NCBI GenBank assembly: GCA_025963615.1
Contig: JAOQAL010000758.1
Location: forward strand, 1 to 6,369
Length of the DNA stretch: 6,369 bases
From: Chitinophagaceae bacterium
GTDB lineage: Bacteria > Bacteroidota > Bacteroidia > Chitinophagales > Chitinophagaceae
Direction: 5' to 3'
The position numbers and the translations under genes are program-made. The notes beneath the pieces were generated by a model. It worked only from the letters and a program-made list of their open reading frames with translations, had not been told where the DNA came from and did not search any database. Below, in pieces: positions 1 through 5,012 of this stretch. Each line of letters starts with the position of its first letter. The first letter of the stretch is position 1.

Positions 1-753
1 TGCGTAATATGCCCAAACGGAAAAGCATTCTTCTTCACCTGTTATAATGTCTACCAATATTCTTCCTTTCTGTTCAGGATCCCCGGTGAGCTTTTTTACG
101 GTGGCCATTTGCAGCCCCTTTTGTTTGCCAAATTTAGTTTGGTAATTAACGGCATCGCCTGTAACGAGGGTACTAACCCAGTCACCCTCTGCGATGATAT
201 GAGAAAGTTCTGTAACCAAAGCTGTACCGCTAAAATCTTTACCAACGTTAGCCAGTTCTATCATGGTACCGGGAACGGGTACTGCGGTTCCGGCACAACT
301 TACGGTACAGGTTCTTGAGGTTGATTGAGTTCCGTAATACCTGCCGGTAAAAGAGCGCATCGTGTCTCCACAAGTAAGGGTTAAAACCGGTGGCCGGGTA
401 AGGTCCGGAGTAACAACTTCAACATCAGAAAGCAATTGCCTGCAATAAAGGATGTATGCAAAACCAGTGTTATCGGTTATACCCATTTCATAGCTTTGAA
501 TTTTTCCAAAGTAAATCATTTGCTGTGGATTGTTGCCCCAGGAAGCATACATGGATATATCACTGCCCCTTTGAAACACCTGATCGCATGATGCTGACTG
601 AATTTGTATAACGGCTTCAGACACACGGTTAAGGATTTGGCTGATGTTGATGCGGGACACCTGTACAATATCAGTTAACGGGATTCCATTGCAAAGCACA
701 AGCAATTGTAAAGCCGATCCTTCATTTTCAGTTGGTACTTCAGTGGAAGACAT
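1..753 (-). CDS. VgrG/gpV-like baseplate spike protein, N-terminal part (runs off left edge)
   Basis: Translating the minus strand from the ATG at 753 gives 251 codons with no stop up to the window edge; the in-frame stop TAA at 814-816 lies upstream and no other ATG lies between. Residues about 14-115 resemble the first domain of VgrG-type proteins. Residues 161-180 (PGTMIELANVGKDFSG start) and about 213-235 (GLQ-ATV-KL--DPE--GRILV) match the PGxxIELxGxGxxFxG segment and the start of the gp5-like OB-fold domain seen in Bacteroidota VgrG or phage baseplate protein V homologues. Such proteins form the tip spike of type VI or extracellular contractile injection systems. The segment between these blocks is short: only about 45 residues separate the first domain from the PGT block, where full-length homologues as I know them carry roughly 150 or more. 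It may therefore be a compact, diverged form. The family call rests on motif memory. No Shine-Dalgarno sequence is seen, only A-rich sequence before the ATG. Confidence 0.62.
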   Translation of the reverse strand, partial: MSSTEVPTENEGSALQLLVLCNGIPLTDIVQVSRINISQILNRVSEAVIQIQSASCDQVFQRGSDISMYASWGNNPQQMIYFGKIQSYEMGITDNTGFAYILYCRQLLSDVEVVTPDLTRPPVLTLTCGDTMRSFTGRYYGTQSTSRTCTVSCAGTAVPVPGTMIELANVGKDFSGTALVTELSHIIAEGDWVSTLVTGDAVNYQTKFGKQKGLQMATVKKLTGDPEQKGRILVDIITGEEECFSVWAYYA

Positions 754-850
754 AGCATATTTTTTGAAAAGGTACTTGAAGATGATGAAAGTTGAAAAAT
801 CAATCTGTGCCCGTTAGAAGACTCGCCCCAATTGCTGAAAGACGATGTTA
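754..850 (+). repeat. Spacer repeat copy 1 (cassette-like boundary)
   Basis: This gap between the divergently placed vgrG-like start and the lipoprotein stop carries the conserved 3' core at 827-849 (CCCAATTG, then a GACGATGTT end). Its left end AGCATATTTT (754-763) matches the left end of the copy at 2834-2843. The total length from left end to GATGTT is about 96 bases, like that copy. The middle is diverged, and no clear paired left arm is seen. The base run after the core, GTTAGGGGAAGTTATAG, resembles the sequence after the other copies. Confidence 0.5.
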
Positions 851-857
851 GGGGAAG

Positions 858-1517
858 TTATAGTTTTCTTGTTTCAATACGTCCCGTTGACCTTATCCAT
901 TTTAGAAGTCCATATTGCCGATGAAGCCAAACTTTTCCAATATATAAAGTATCTGGCCAAACTTCTTTTAAATCGAAATGTAAACAGTTTGAAAACGATT
1001 TGTTACCAAGTGAAAGCTTTGTCTTTTTAAAATTCTGTAATACCATTTTTTTCTTACCGTCAATTATTACAACGCTATCCGTTTTTGTCAACCTGGGTGG
1101 AATTTTGTACTTAAAGTCTTTAAACTTTAATTTTTCTAAATCTGCTTTCTCATAAACTGGTGCAACGAAAGTGGTGTCATTAAAAAATAGTAAAGAAGAA
1201 AACAAATAATGTCTTGGGCCAATACTCGGATTCTTTTGTAATGTGTCAATTGTCTCAACTGCATAAAATGCTTTGTGTCCCTCTATTTCAATAGTTTTAT
1301 AAATAATTTCGGTTTTGTCAATAACTGTATCCTTTTCAGAAATACTGCCAAATATCTGCTCTATTTTTTTATAGTCTGTGTCTTTTTCATCTTTGATGAA
1401 ATAGCCATTATAGCTTTCAATTTGATTTTCCTTTAGATTGAAATAACCTGTTGTCTTTATTGTTGAACAAGAACAAATAAGAAAGCTGATAAGCAGTAAT
1501 GTAAAAATGGGTTTCAT
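858..1517 (-). CDS. Hypothetical lipoprotein, 219 aa
   Basis: The family is not recognised. The protein begins with a short lipoprotein signal peptide: MK, a hydrophobic stretch at residues 4-14, then the lipobox I-C-S-C with the lipidated cysteine at residue 17, so it should be a membrane-anchored envelope protein. The mature part is rich in Lys, Asp and Thr with many predicted beta-strand-like alternations (for example FFNDTTFVAPVYE near the middle), and has no transmembrane segment and no catalytic motif that I can name. The ATG at 1517 is the only start that gives the complete signal peptide. The gene is visibly more AT-rich than the cys genes to the right, and it sits alone between two spacer repeats, reading against the direction of the toxin-antitoxin pair. 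Both points suggest an acquired accessory gene. Confidence 0.85.
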   Translation of the reverse strand: MKPIFTLLLISFLICSCSTIKTTGYFNLKENQIESYNGYFIKDEKDTDYKKIEQIFGSISEKDTVIDKTEIIYKTIEIEGHKAFYAVETIDTLQKNPSIGPRHYLFSSLLFFNDTTFVAPVYEKADLEKLKFKDFKYKIPPRLTKTDSVVIIDGKKKMVLQNFKKTKLSLGNKSFSNCLHFDLKEVWPDTLYIGKVWLHRQYGLLKWIRSTGRIETRKL

Positions 1518-1545
1518 TATAGTAAATTATTTACGCTAATATACA

Positions 1546-1620
1546 TGGCACTAAGTGGTTTGGCATGAACTTCTTTCCAAGCCGTCGCCCCGCCATATTG
1601 CCAAACCGAATGTTGTGCGT
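1546..1620 (+). repeat. Spacer repeat copy 2, with perfect 9-bp inverted repeat
   Basis: The core at 1592-1614 (GCCATATTG, then AAACCGAATGTT) aligns with the other three spacers, although GAATGTT replaces GATGTT. Within it GGTTTGGCA at 1557-1565 is the exact reverse complement of TGCCAAACC at 1599-1607, giving a hairpin with a 33-base loop. Just outside, GCAC (1548-1551 region) and GTGCG (1615-1619) can extend the stem with an interior loop. It lies between the two minus-strand lipoprotein genes, upstream of the first and downstream of the second. Confidence 0.5.
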
Positions 1621-1631
1621 TGGCTTTGTGT

Positions 1632-2117
1632 TTATTTCCGTAACATCAATTTTTTCAAATTAATTTTGCCACAATGAATTTCAGTTTTATTGATTCTATA
1701 AAAAACATTTTGGTCTGTAATGGTAAACCCCGTTCGAAGTGGACCACCCACTCCTTTATTAGAAAGAGTTACGACATAGAAAGCACTTGATCCTTTCGGA
1801 CTTATAGTCCGTTTCAATGAAGATGGTTTAGAAAGACCATTGTCCAAAAAAAGATTTTAAACCTGCCAGACCATAATCATACAATGGTTCTTTCTCAATA
1901 GTCATTGTATCGGGAGGAAAAAAGAGTCTATAATAAACACCCGGGGCAAACGGCAACTCAGATGATTCTGCAGGAAAATCAATTGTCAATTCGCAGGGAT
2001 TATCTGTTTCATTAACTATCCGGGTCCAAAATACTGCATAAATGTATCCTTTACCAGTAGGCTACAGGAAAAAAGTCCTGTTGTCGCCATAATCAATATT
2101 ATTATATTATTTTTCAT
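1632..2117 (-). pseudogene. Frameshifted lipoprotein gene (about 161 aa if repaired)
   Basis: An ATG at 2117 opens a lipoprotein signal peptide (MKNNIIILIM..., lipobox L-F-S-C), but that frame reaches a stop after roughly 35 codons. Moving one frame near 2060-2061 restores a plausible coding run (YIYAVFWTRIVNETDNP and onward) as far as a run of seven A at 1846-1852 (seven T on the coding strand). There a second shift is needed to join the last 71-codon stretch, which ends at the TAA at 1632. The two changes look like one lost base and one gained base. They cancel, so 486 nt would encode about 161 residues. The joined product has no recognised domain and no catalytic motif. Two shifts in a short gene suggest a pseudogene. 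The homopolymer location of the second leaves sequencing or assembly error as a real alternative. Confidence 0.72.
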
Positions 2118-2127
2118 TTTTCTAGCT

Positions 2128-2335
2128 TGCGCACAACGGTCAGGGCTTTAAGCAGTTAGGGAATGTATATTCCTCAGCCTGGCAACCACCGCCAAATAAA
2201 TGTACGAAAGCTTAATAACATATTCTGCTAATGAGCCGCGTTGTTGGGTCGCCCTGAAGCTGAAGCTGGGATTTGTAAAGGCGATGAAAAGATATATTCG
2301 TCCGGCCCTAATTGCTAGAAGCCGATGTTGCGCAC
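2128..2335 (+). repeat. Spacer repeat copy 3, long imperfect hairpin
   Basis: This is the longest spacer copy. GGCTTTAAGCAGTTAGGG at 2144-2161 can pair with CCCTAATTGCTAGAAGCC at 2306-2323 over 17 of 18 positions, two of them G-T. Further out, TGCGCA at 2128-2133 faces TGCGCA at 2329-2334, with unpaired bases in between. The loop is about 144 bases. Its right part (about 2217-2329) aligns with the copy at 2834-2934 (CATATTCTGCTAATGAGC against CATATTTTGCTGATGAGC, then a shared CTGGGATTTG). No ORF of note is inside. The paired ends with bulged bases recall attC recombination sites of integrons, but the end boxes do not match the strict attC consensus here. Confidence 0.6.
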
Positions 2336-2358
2336 TGTGTTTAGTTTTTGTATCTTAG
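2328..2358 (+). promoter_or_regulatory. Possible Bacteroidota promoter of the toxin-antitoxin pair
   Basis: TTG at 2328-2330 and TATCTTAG at 2351-2358 are 20 bases apart, close to the Bacteroidota -33/-7 pattern (TTG, about 19, TAnnTTTG), with one mismatch in the -7 box. The TTG is part of the conserved GATGTTG end of the spacer repeat. The predicted transcription start would fall at or within a few bases of the ATG at 2363, so the message could be leaderless or nearly so. Confidence 0.35.
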
Positions 2359-2362
2359 TGTT

Positions 2363-2560
2363 ATGAAAGCGTTAGTTATTACCCCGAAAAGCGACAATGA
2401 ATATAAGTTCTTGTCAAACCTGCTCACCAAACTTGGAGTAGGAATGTCTTCTCTCTCAAAAGAGGAATTGGAAGATATAGGCCTTGCTAAAATGATGCAT
2501 AATATTGACAAGACTAAAAAAGCCAGTCGATCCGAAATTATGAAAAAACTTAACTCATAA
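2363..2560 (+). CDS. Small antitoxin-like protein of a type II toxin-antitoxin pair (65 aa)
   Basis: This small protein starts MKALVITPKSDNEY, continues with a helix-forming segment (FLSNLLTKLGV), and ends in a basic stretch (KTKKASRSEIMKKLNS). This pattern is common in Bacteroidota antitoxins lying directly upstream of RelE/ParE toxins (DUF2683-like, from memory). It should bind and neutralise the toxin and probably repress the operon. The ATG at 2363 is preferred over a TTG at 2348, because the MKxLxIxP opening is the family-like N-terminus and the likely -7 box overlaps the longer start. Its stop codon TAA (2558-2560) overlaps the toxin ATG by one base, indicating translational coupling. 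Confidence 0.72.
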   Translation: MKALVITPKSDNEYKFLSNLLTKLGVGMSSLSKEELEDIGLAKMMHNIDKTKKASRSEIMKKLNS

Positions 2561-2826
2561 TGAAAGTTGAGTTTTTAAAGAAGTTTTCAAAAGATCTTGA
2601 TGTAGTTGGCCAGAAGTCTGTTAAATCAAATCTTATAAAAGTTATAGAGTTGATGGAGTCTGTCAATTCCTTAGATGAAATTCATAATACAAAGAAACTG
2701 AGAGGTCATAAATCTGCATATAGGACAAGGGTAGGAAATTATCGATTAGGGTTTTTCTTTGAAAATGCTACAATCTCAATTGCCAGATTTGTTCACAGAA
2801 AGGACATCTACAAAGTTTTCCCTTAA
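2560..2826 (+). CDS. RelE/ParE-family toxin (88 aa)
   Basis: The protein has the size and layout of the RelE/ParE superfamily: an N-terminal strand MKVEFLKKFSKDL, a helical middle (residues about 18-40), then the core strands KLRGHKSAYRTRVGNYRLGF (residues about 46-65) and the C-terminal FVHRKDIYKVFP. The YRxRVGxYRxxF signature and the closing HRKDIYK are characteristic of RelE-like mRNA interferases, in which basic residues and a late His/Arg/Lys/Tyr set contact the ribosome-bound mRNA. By family it would be an mRNA-cleaving inhibitor of translation, held inactive by the upstream protein. ParE-like gyrase activity cannot be excluded from the sequence alone. The gene lies directly after the antitoxin with a one-base overlap. 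Its stop codon lies inside the left arm of the next spacer repeat. Confidence 0.88.
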   Translation: MKVEFLKKFSKDLDVVGQKSVKSNLIKVIELMESVNSLDEIHNTKKLRGHKSAYRTRVGNYRLGFFFENATISIARFVHRKDIYKVFP

Positions 2827-2938
2827 ATCGCCAAGCATATTTTGCTGATGAGCAGATTTGGCCGTACTGAAACTGCTACTGGGATTTGCTACAGACTAAA
2901 AACGCGTTGATCCCAATTGTCGGAAGCCGATGTTAAAC
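2823..2938 (+). repeat. Spacer repeat copy 4, attC-like ends
   Basis: TTAAATCG at 2823-2830, which includes the toxin stop codon, pairs with CGATGTTAA at 2928-2936 as eight base pairs with one bulged G (2932). The right end GTTAAAC (2932-2938) fits the integron R' box GTTRRRY. The interior (AGCATATTTTGCTGATGAGC, then CTGGGATTTG, then the core at 2912-2934) aligns with copy 3. A stop codon embedded in the left arm is the usual position of an integron attC relative to its cassette gene. The left box is not a good RYYYAAC. Confidence 0.5.
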
Positions 2939-3121
2939 GCAGTTATTCTTTAAGTTTCTGAAATTTAGTTAACGCAACCAGGTTTTCAAAGGTCAATAAA
3001 GGACTAGCCGCTGAACGGATTGCGACGCAATAGCCGATGCCCCCTAAACAAAAGCTGGTATCAAAACCTAACGCTCATTAGTACATTCCACACTTTTTTT
3101 AAAAATTCCCGGCAAAATTAA
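2939..3121. other. Non-coding stretch between the last spacer repeat and the cys promoter
   Basis: No credible gene is seen on either strand. AGGTTTT at 2980-2986 is complementary to AAAACCT at 3063-3069, a weak long-range pairing. A run of T followed by A (about 3095-3107) and the sequence CCCGGC lead into the cys promoter. The region may be a decayed module edge. Confidence 0.5.
3016..3036. repeat. Small hairpin with a degenerate spacer-like end
   Basis: ATTGCG (3019-3024) and CGCAAT (3026-3031) are reverse complements separated by one base, and the flanking CGG and CCG extend the stem with a two-base bulge. The following AGCCGATG (3032-3039) resembles the AGCCGATGTT end of the four spacers, so this could be a decayed fifth copy. 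No T-run follows, so it is not a good terminator. Confidence 0.35.
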
Positions 3122-3150
3122 TTGTCCATTAAACAGATAGACTATATTTG
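3122..3150 (+). promoter_or_regulatory. Promoter of the cysH-cysD-cysN operon
   Basis: TTG at 3122-3124 and TATATTTG at 3143-3150 are 18 bases apart. TATATTTG is an exact match to the Bacteroidota -7 box TAnnTTTG, and the spacing is normal for the -33 element. Transcription would begin near 3156-3158, giving a leader of roughly 125 bases before the cysH ATG. Confidence 0.65.
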
Positions 3151-3151
3151 T

Positions 3152-3176
3152 CCTATCATTTCAGTAGACTGATAGG
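3152..3176. promoter_or_regulatory. Palindrome at the cys transcription start (probable operator)
   Basis: CCTATCA (3152-3158) and TGATAGG (3170-3176) are exact reverse complements around an 11-base centre. The site directly follows the -7 box, so a bound protein would block initiation. In Bacteroidota, sulfate-assimilation genes are often accompanied by an Rrf2-family regulator, which makes such a repressor a reasonable guess; no regulator gene is in the window. The same sequence at the 5' end of the message could instead act as a small RNA hairpin. Confidence 0.45.
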
Positions 3177-3282
3177 TTATGGTGCTTTATAAGTTTTCTA
3201 TTTCAAAACGTCCGTGTTGTTGTTAACCGACTACTTATTGTAGCCTGCACTCATCTTTTTACAACACTTTACTACGTTTATA

Positions 3283-3996
3283 ATGGAAGCACCAAACATA
3301 CATACCTTAACAGCAGCACTGGAATCCCTTTCCACAGCGGAGGCTTTGCAGTTGTTGCATGCAGCTTTCCCGGGAAAAGTTACCTTCTCCAGCAGTTTTA
3401 GTTTTGAGGACCAGGTGATCACGCATGATATCATTCAGTCTGAACTTCCCATCAACATTTTTACGTTGGACACAGGACGCCTGTTCGCGGAAACCTATTC
3501 TGTTTGGAACAGTACCAACACGCGATACAACACACATATCAAAGCCTATTATCCCAACCAATCGGAACTGGAATCATTTGTGCAACTGAACGGGCCGAAT
3601 TCTTTTTATGAATCCGTTGAGAACCGCAAGAACTGTTGCCATATCCGCAAAGTGGAACCATTGAAAAGGGCATTGACCGGTAATGCCGTTTGGATAACCG
3701 GTTTGCGTGCAGAACATTCTGCTGCGCGGCATGATCTGAAACAATTGGAATGGGATGAAGCCAATCAAATTATCAAATACCATCCTTTACTCTATTGGAC
3801 AACAGACGAAGTGCGGGAATACATCGAACAACATAATATCCCTTACAATCCCTTACACGACCGCGGTTTTGTAAGCATCGGCTGTGCGCCATGTACGCGC
3901 GCGATCAGGCAGGGTGAGGATTTCAGGGCGGGCAGGTGGTGGTGGGAAGATAACAGCAAGAAGGAATGCGGCCTTCACGAGAAACAACATTCATAA
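3283..3996 (+). CDS. cysH: Assimilatory adenylyl-sulfate (APS) reductase, CysH family
   Basis: This cytoplasmic enzyme reduces adenylyl sulfate to sulfite plus AMP with electrons from thioredoxin. The 237-residue protein shows the CysH fold of the adenine nucleotide alpha-hydrolase group: a PP-loop-like SSSFSFED (residues 36-43), LDTGR (62-66), ITGLRAEHS (138-146), and the catalytic C-terminal ECGLH with Cys229. It also has the cysteine pairs CC (118-119) and CxxC (201-204), which bind a 4Fe-4S cluster and mark the APS-using form rather than the cluster-free PAPS reductase of enteric bacteria. The length is normal for bacterial single-domain enzymes. It is the first gene of the operon, 21 bases before cysD, behind a Bacteroidota promoter and palindrome. 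The ATG at 3283 directly precedes the conserved N-terminal helix region, with AT-rich sequence and no strong Shine-Dalgarno ahead. Confidence 0.93.
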   Translation: MEAPNIHTLTAALESLSTAEALQLLHAAFPGKVTFSSSFSFEDQVITHDIIQSELPINIFTLDTGRLFAETYSVWNSTNTRYNTHIKAYYPNQSELESFVQLNGPNSFYESVENRKNCCHIRKVEPLKRALTGNAVWITGLRAEHSAARHDLKQLEWDEANQIIKYHPLLYWTTDEVREYIEQHNIPYNPLHDRGFVSIGCAPCTRAIRQGEDFRAGRWWWEDNSKKECGLHEKQHS

Positions 3997-4017
3997 ACGA
4001 ATTATAAACAGGATAAG

Positions 4018-4926
4018 ATGTCGAATTACAGGTTAGATCATTTGGGGCAGTTGGAATCAGAAGCGATCCACATCATGCGTGAGGTGGCGGGGCAGTTTGA
4101 AAAACCGGCTTTGCTTTTTAGTGGCGGAAAAGATTCGATCACGCTGGTGCATCTTGCATTAAAAGCATTCAGGCCGGGAAAATTACCTTTTCCATTGGTA
4201 CATATTGATACGGGACATAAATTTCAGGAAGCGCTTGATTTTCGGGATGCGTTGGCGGAAAAGACAGGAGAGAAATTAATTGTGCGTAAAGTAGCTGATA
4301 CGATCAAACAGCAAAATTTAGCAGAACCAAAAGGAAAATTCGCGAGCAGGAACGCGTTGCAAACATTTACGCTGTTAGATACGATCAACGAATTCAAATT
4401 CGATGCATGTATCGGCGGTGCGCGGCGTGACGAAGAAAAAGCAAGAGCGAAAGAAAGAATTTTTTCAGTGCGCGATGAATTTGGCCAATGGGATCCGAAA
4501 CTGCAAAGACCGGAACTGTGGAACACGTATAACGGAAGAATTCATAAAGGTGAAAATGTACGTGTGTTCCCGATCAGTAACTGGACGGAACTTGATATCT
4601 GGAATTATATACGCAGGGAAAATATTGATCTTCCCTCTATTTATTTCGCACATGAGCGTTTGGTACTTGAGCATGAGGGGCAACTGGTTGCCCTGTCTGA
4701 ATTTATCCAACTGGACAAATCGGATAAGATCAGCACCCGCACTGTCCGTTACAGAACCGTGGGCGATATGACCTGTACCGCTGCAGTTGAGTCTTCTGCA
4801 TCAACCATTGACGATATCATCAGCGAGATCATCGCAACGAAAACCAGCGAGCGTGGCGAGACAAGGATCGATGACAGGGTTTCGGAAGCAGCGATGGAGG
4901 ACAGGAAGAAGAGCGGATATTTTTAA
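4018..4926 (+). CDS. cysD: Sulfate adenylyltransferase subunit 2 (CysD)
   Basis: CysD is the catalytic small subunit of ATP sulfurylase, which joins sulfate to ATP to give APS and pyrophosphate, driven by the GTPase CysN. The protein is 302 residues, the usual CysD length. It carries the PP-loop SGGKDS at residues 35-40, the HIDTGHKF segment near residue 62, the family block GGARRDEEKARAKERIFSVR (about residues 133-152), and the typical C-terminus ending RKKSGYF. The ATG at 4018 gives the normal N-terminus (YRLDHLGQLESEAIHIMRE), and a weak AGGA lies about 8 bases upstream. It follows cysH after 21 bases and is separated from cysN by 86 bases filled with a heptamer-built inverted repeat. Confidence 0.96.
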   Translation: MSNYRLDHLGQLESEAIHIMREVAGQFEKPALLFSGGKDSITLVHLALKAFRPGKLPFPLVHIDTGHKFQEALDFRDALAEKTGEKLIVRKVADTIKQQNLAEPKGKFASRNALQTFTLLDTINEFKFDACIGGARRDEEKARAKERIFSVRDEFGQWDPKLQRPELWNTYNGRIHKGENVRVFPISNWTELDIWNYIRRENIDLPSIYFAHERLVLEHEGQLVALSEFIQLDKSDKISTRTVRYRTVGDMTCTAAVESSASTIDDIISEIIATKTSERGETRIDDRVSEAAMEDRKKSGYF

Positions 4927-5011
4927 AGTGGTAAGTAATAAGTTGTAAGTGATAAGTCGCTTCAACTCATTGCCCGCTAAACAAAACTTATAACCTAATA
5001 CTTACAACTCA
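4925..5011. repeat. Inverted repeat with heptamer-built arms (TAAGTNN), cysD-cysN gap
   Basis: From 4925 to 4959 the sequence reads as five consecutive 7-base units: AAAGTGG, TAAGTAA, TAAGTTG, TAAGTGA, TAAGTCG. The first overlaps the cysD stop codon (4924-4926). From 4984 to 5011 four units read in the opposite direction: AAACTTA, TAACCTA, ATACTTA, CAACTCA. Aligning 4925-4952 with the reverse complement of 4984-5011 gives 20 identities of 28, with a 31-base middle. The right arm ends one base before the cysN ATG at 5013, so the folded RNA would cover the ribosome-binding region. It has no T-run, and the operon continues, so it is unlikely to be a terminator. Confidence 0.8.
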
Positions 5012-5012
5012 A

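Noticed and set aside
109..318. Plus-strand ORF of 69 codons
   Set aside because: It is antisense to the continuous vgrG-like minus-strand frame, which has recognisable family motifs.
696..720. CAATTGTAAAGCCGAT inside the vgrG-like gene, resembling the spacer core
   Set aside because: It lies in a well-formed coding region, lacks the GATGTT end and any paired arm, and is probably chance.
845..1030. Plus-strand ORF of 61 codons
   Set aside because: It is the antisense shadow of the lipoprotein gene at 858-1517, and no homology is recognised.
2348..2362. TTG start giving a five-residue longer antitoxin
   Set aside because: The family-like N-terminus begins at the ATG at 2363, and the longer start would overlap the probable -7 box.
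754..2940. CRISPR array
   Set aside because: The repeats are about 600-765 bases apart, imperfect, and separate whole genes rather than short spacers.
754..3120. Insertion sequence or integron integrase
   Set aside because: No transposase or tyrosine-recombinase ORF is found on either strand, so no mobile element is called.
3177..3282. Possible riboswitch (for example SAM type) in the cysH leader
   Set aside because: The leader of about 125 bases has no recognisable pseudoknot or conserved riboswitch core; only the short 5' palindrome is clear.
4403..4771. Plus-strand 122-codon ORF inside cysD
   Set aside because: It is an out-of-frame shadow; the cysD frame is complete and has all family motifs.
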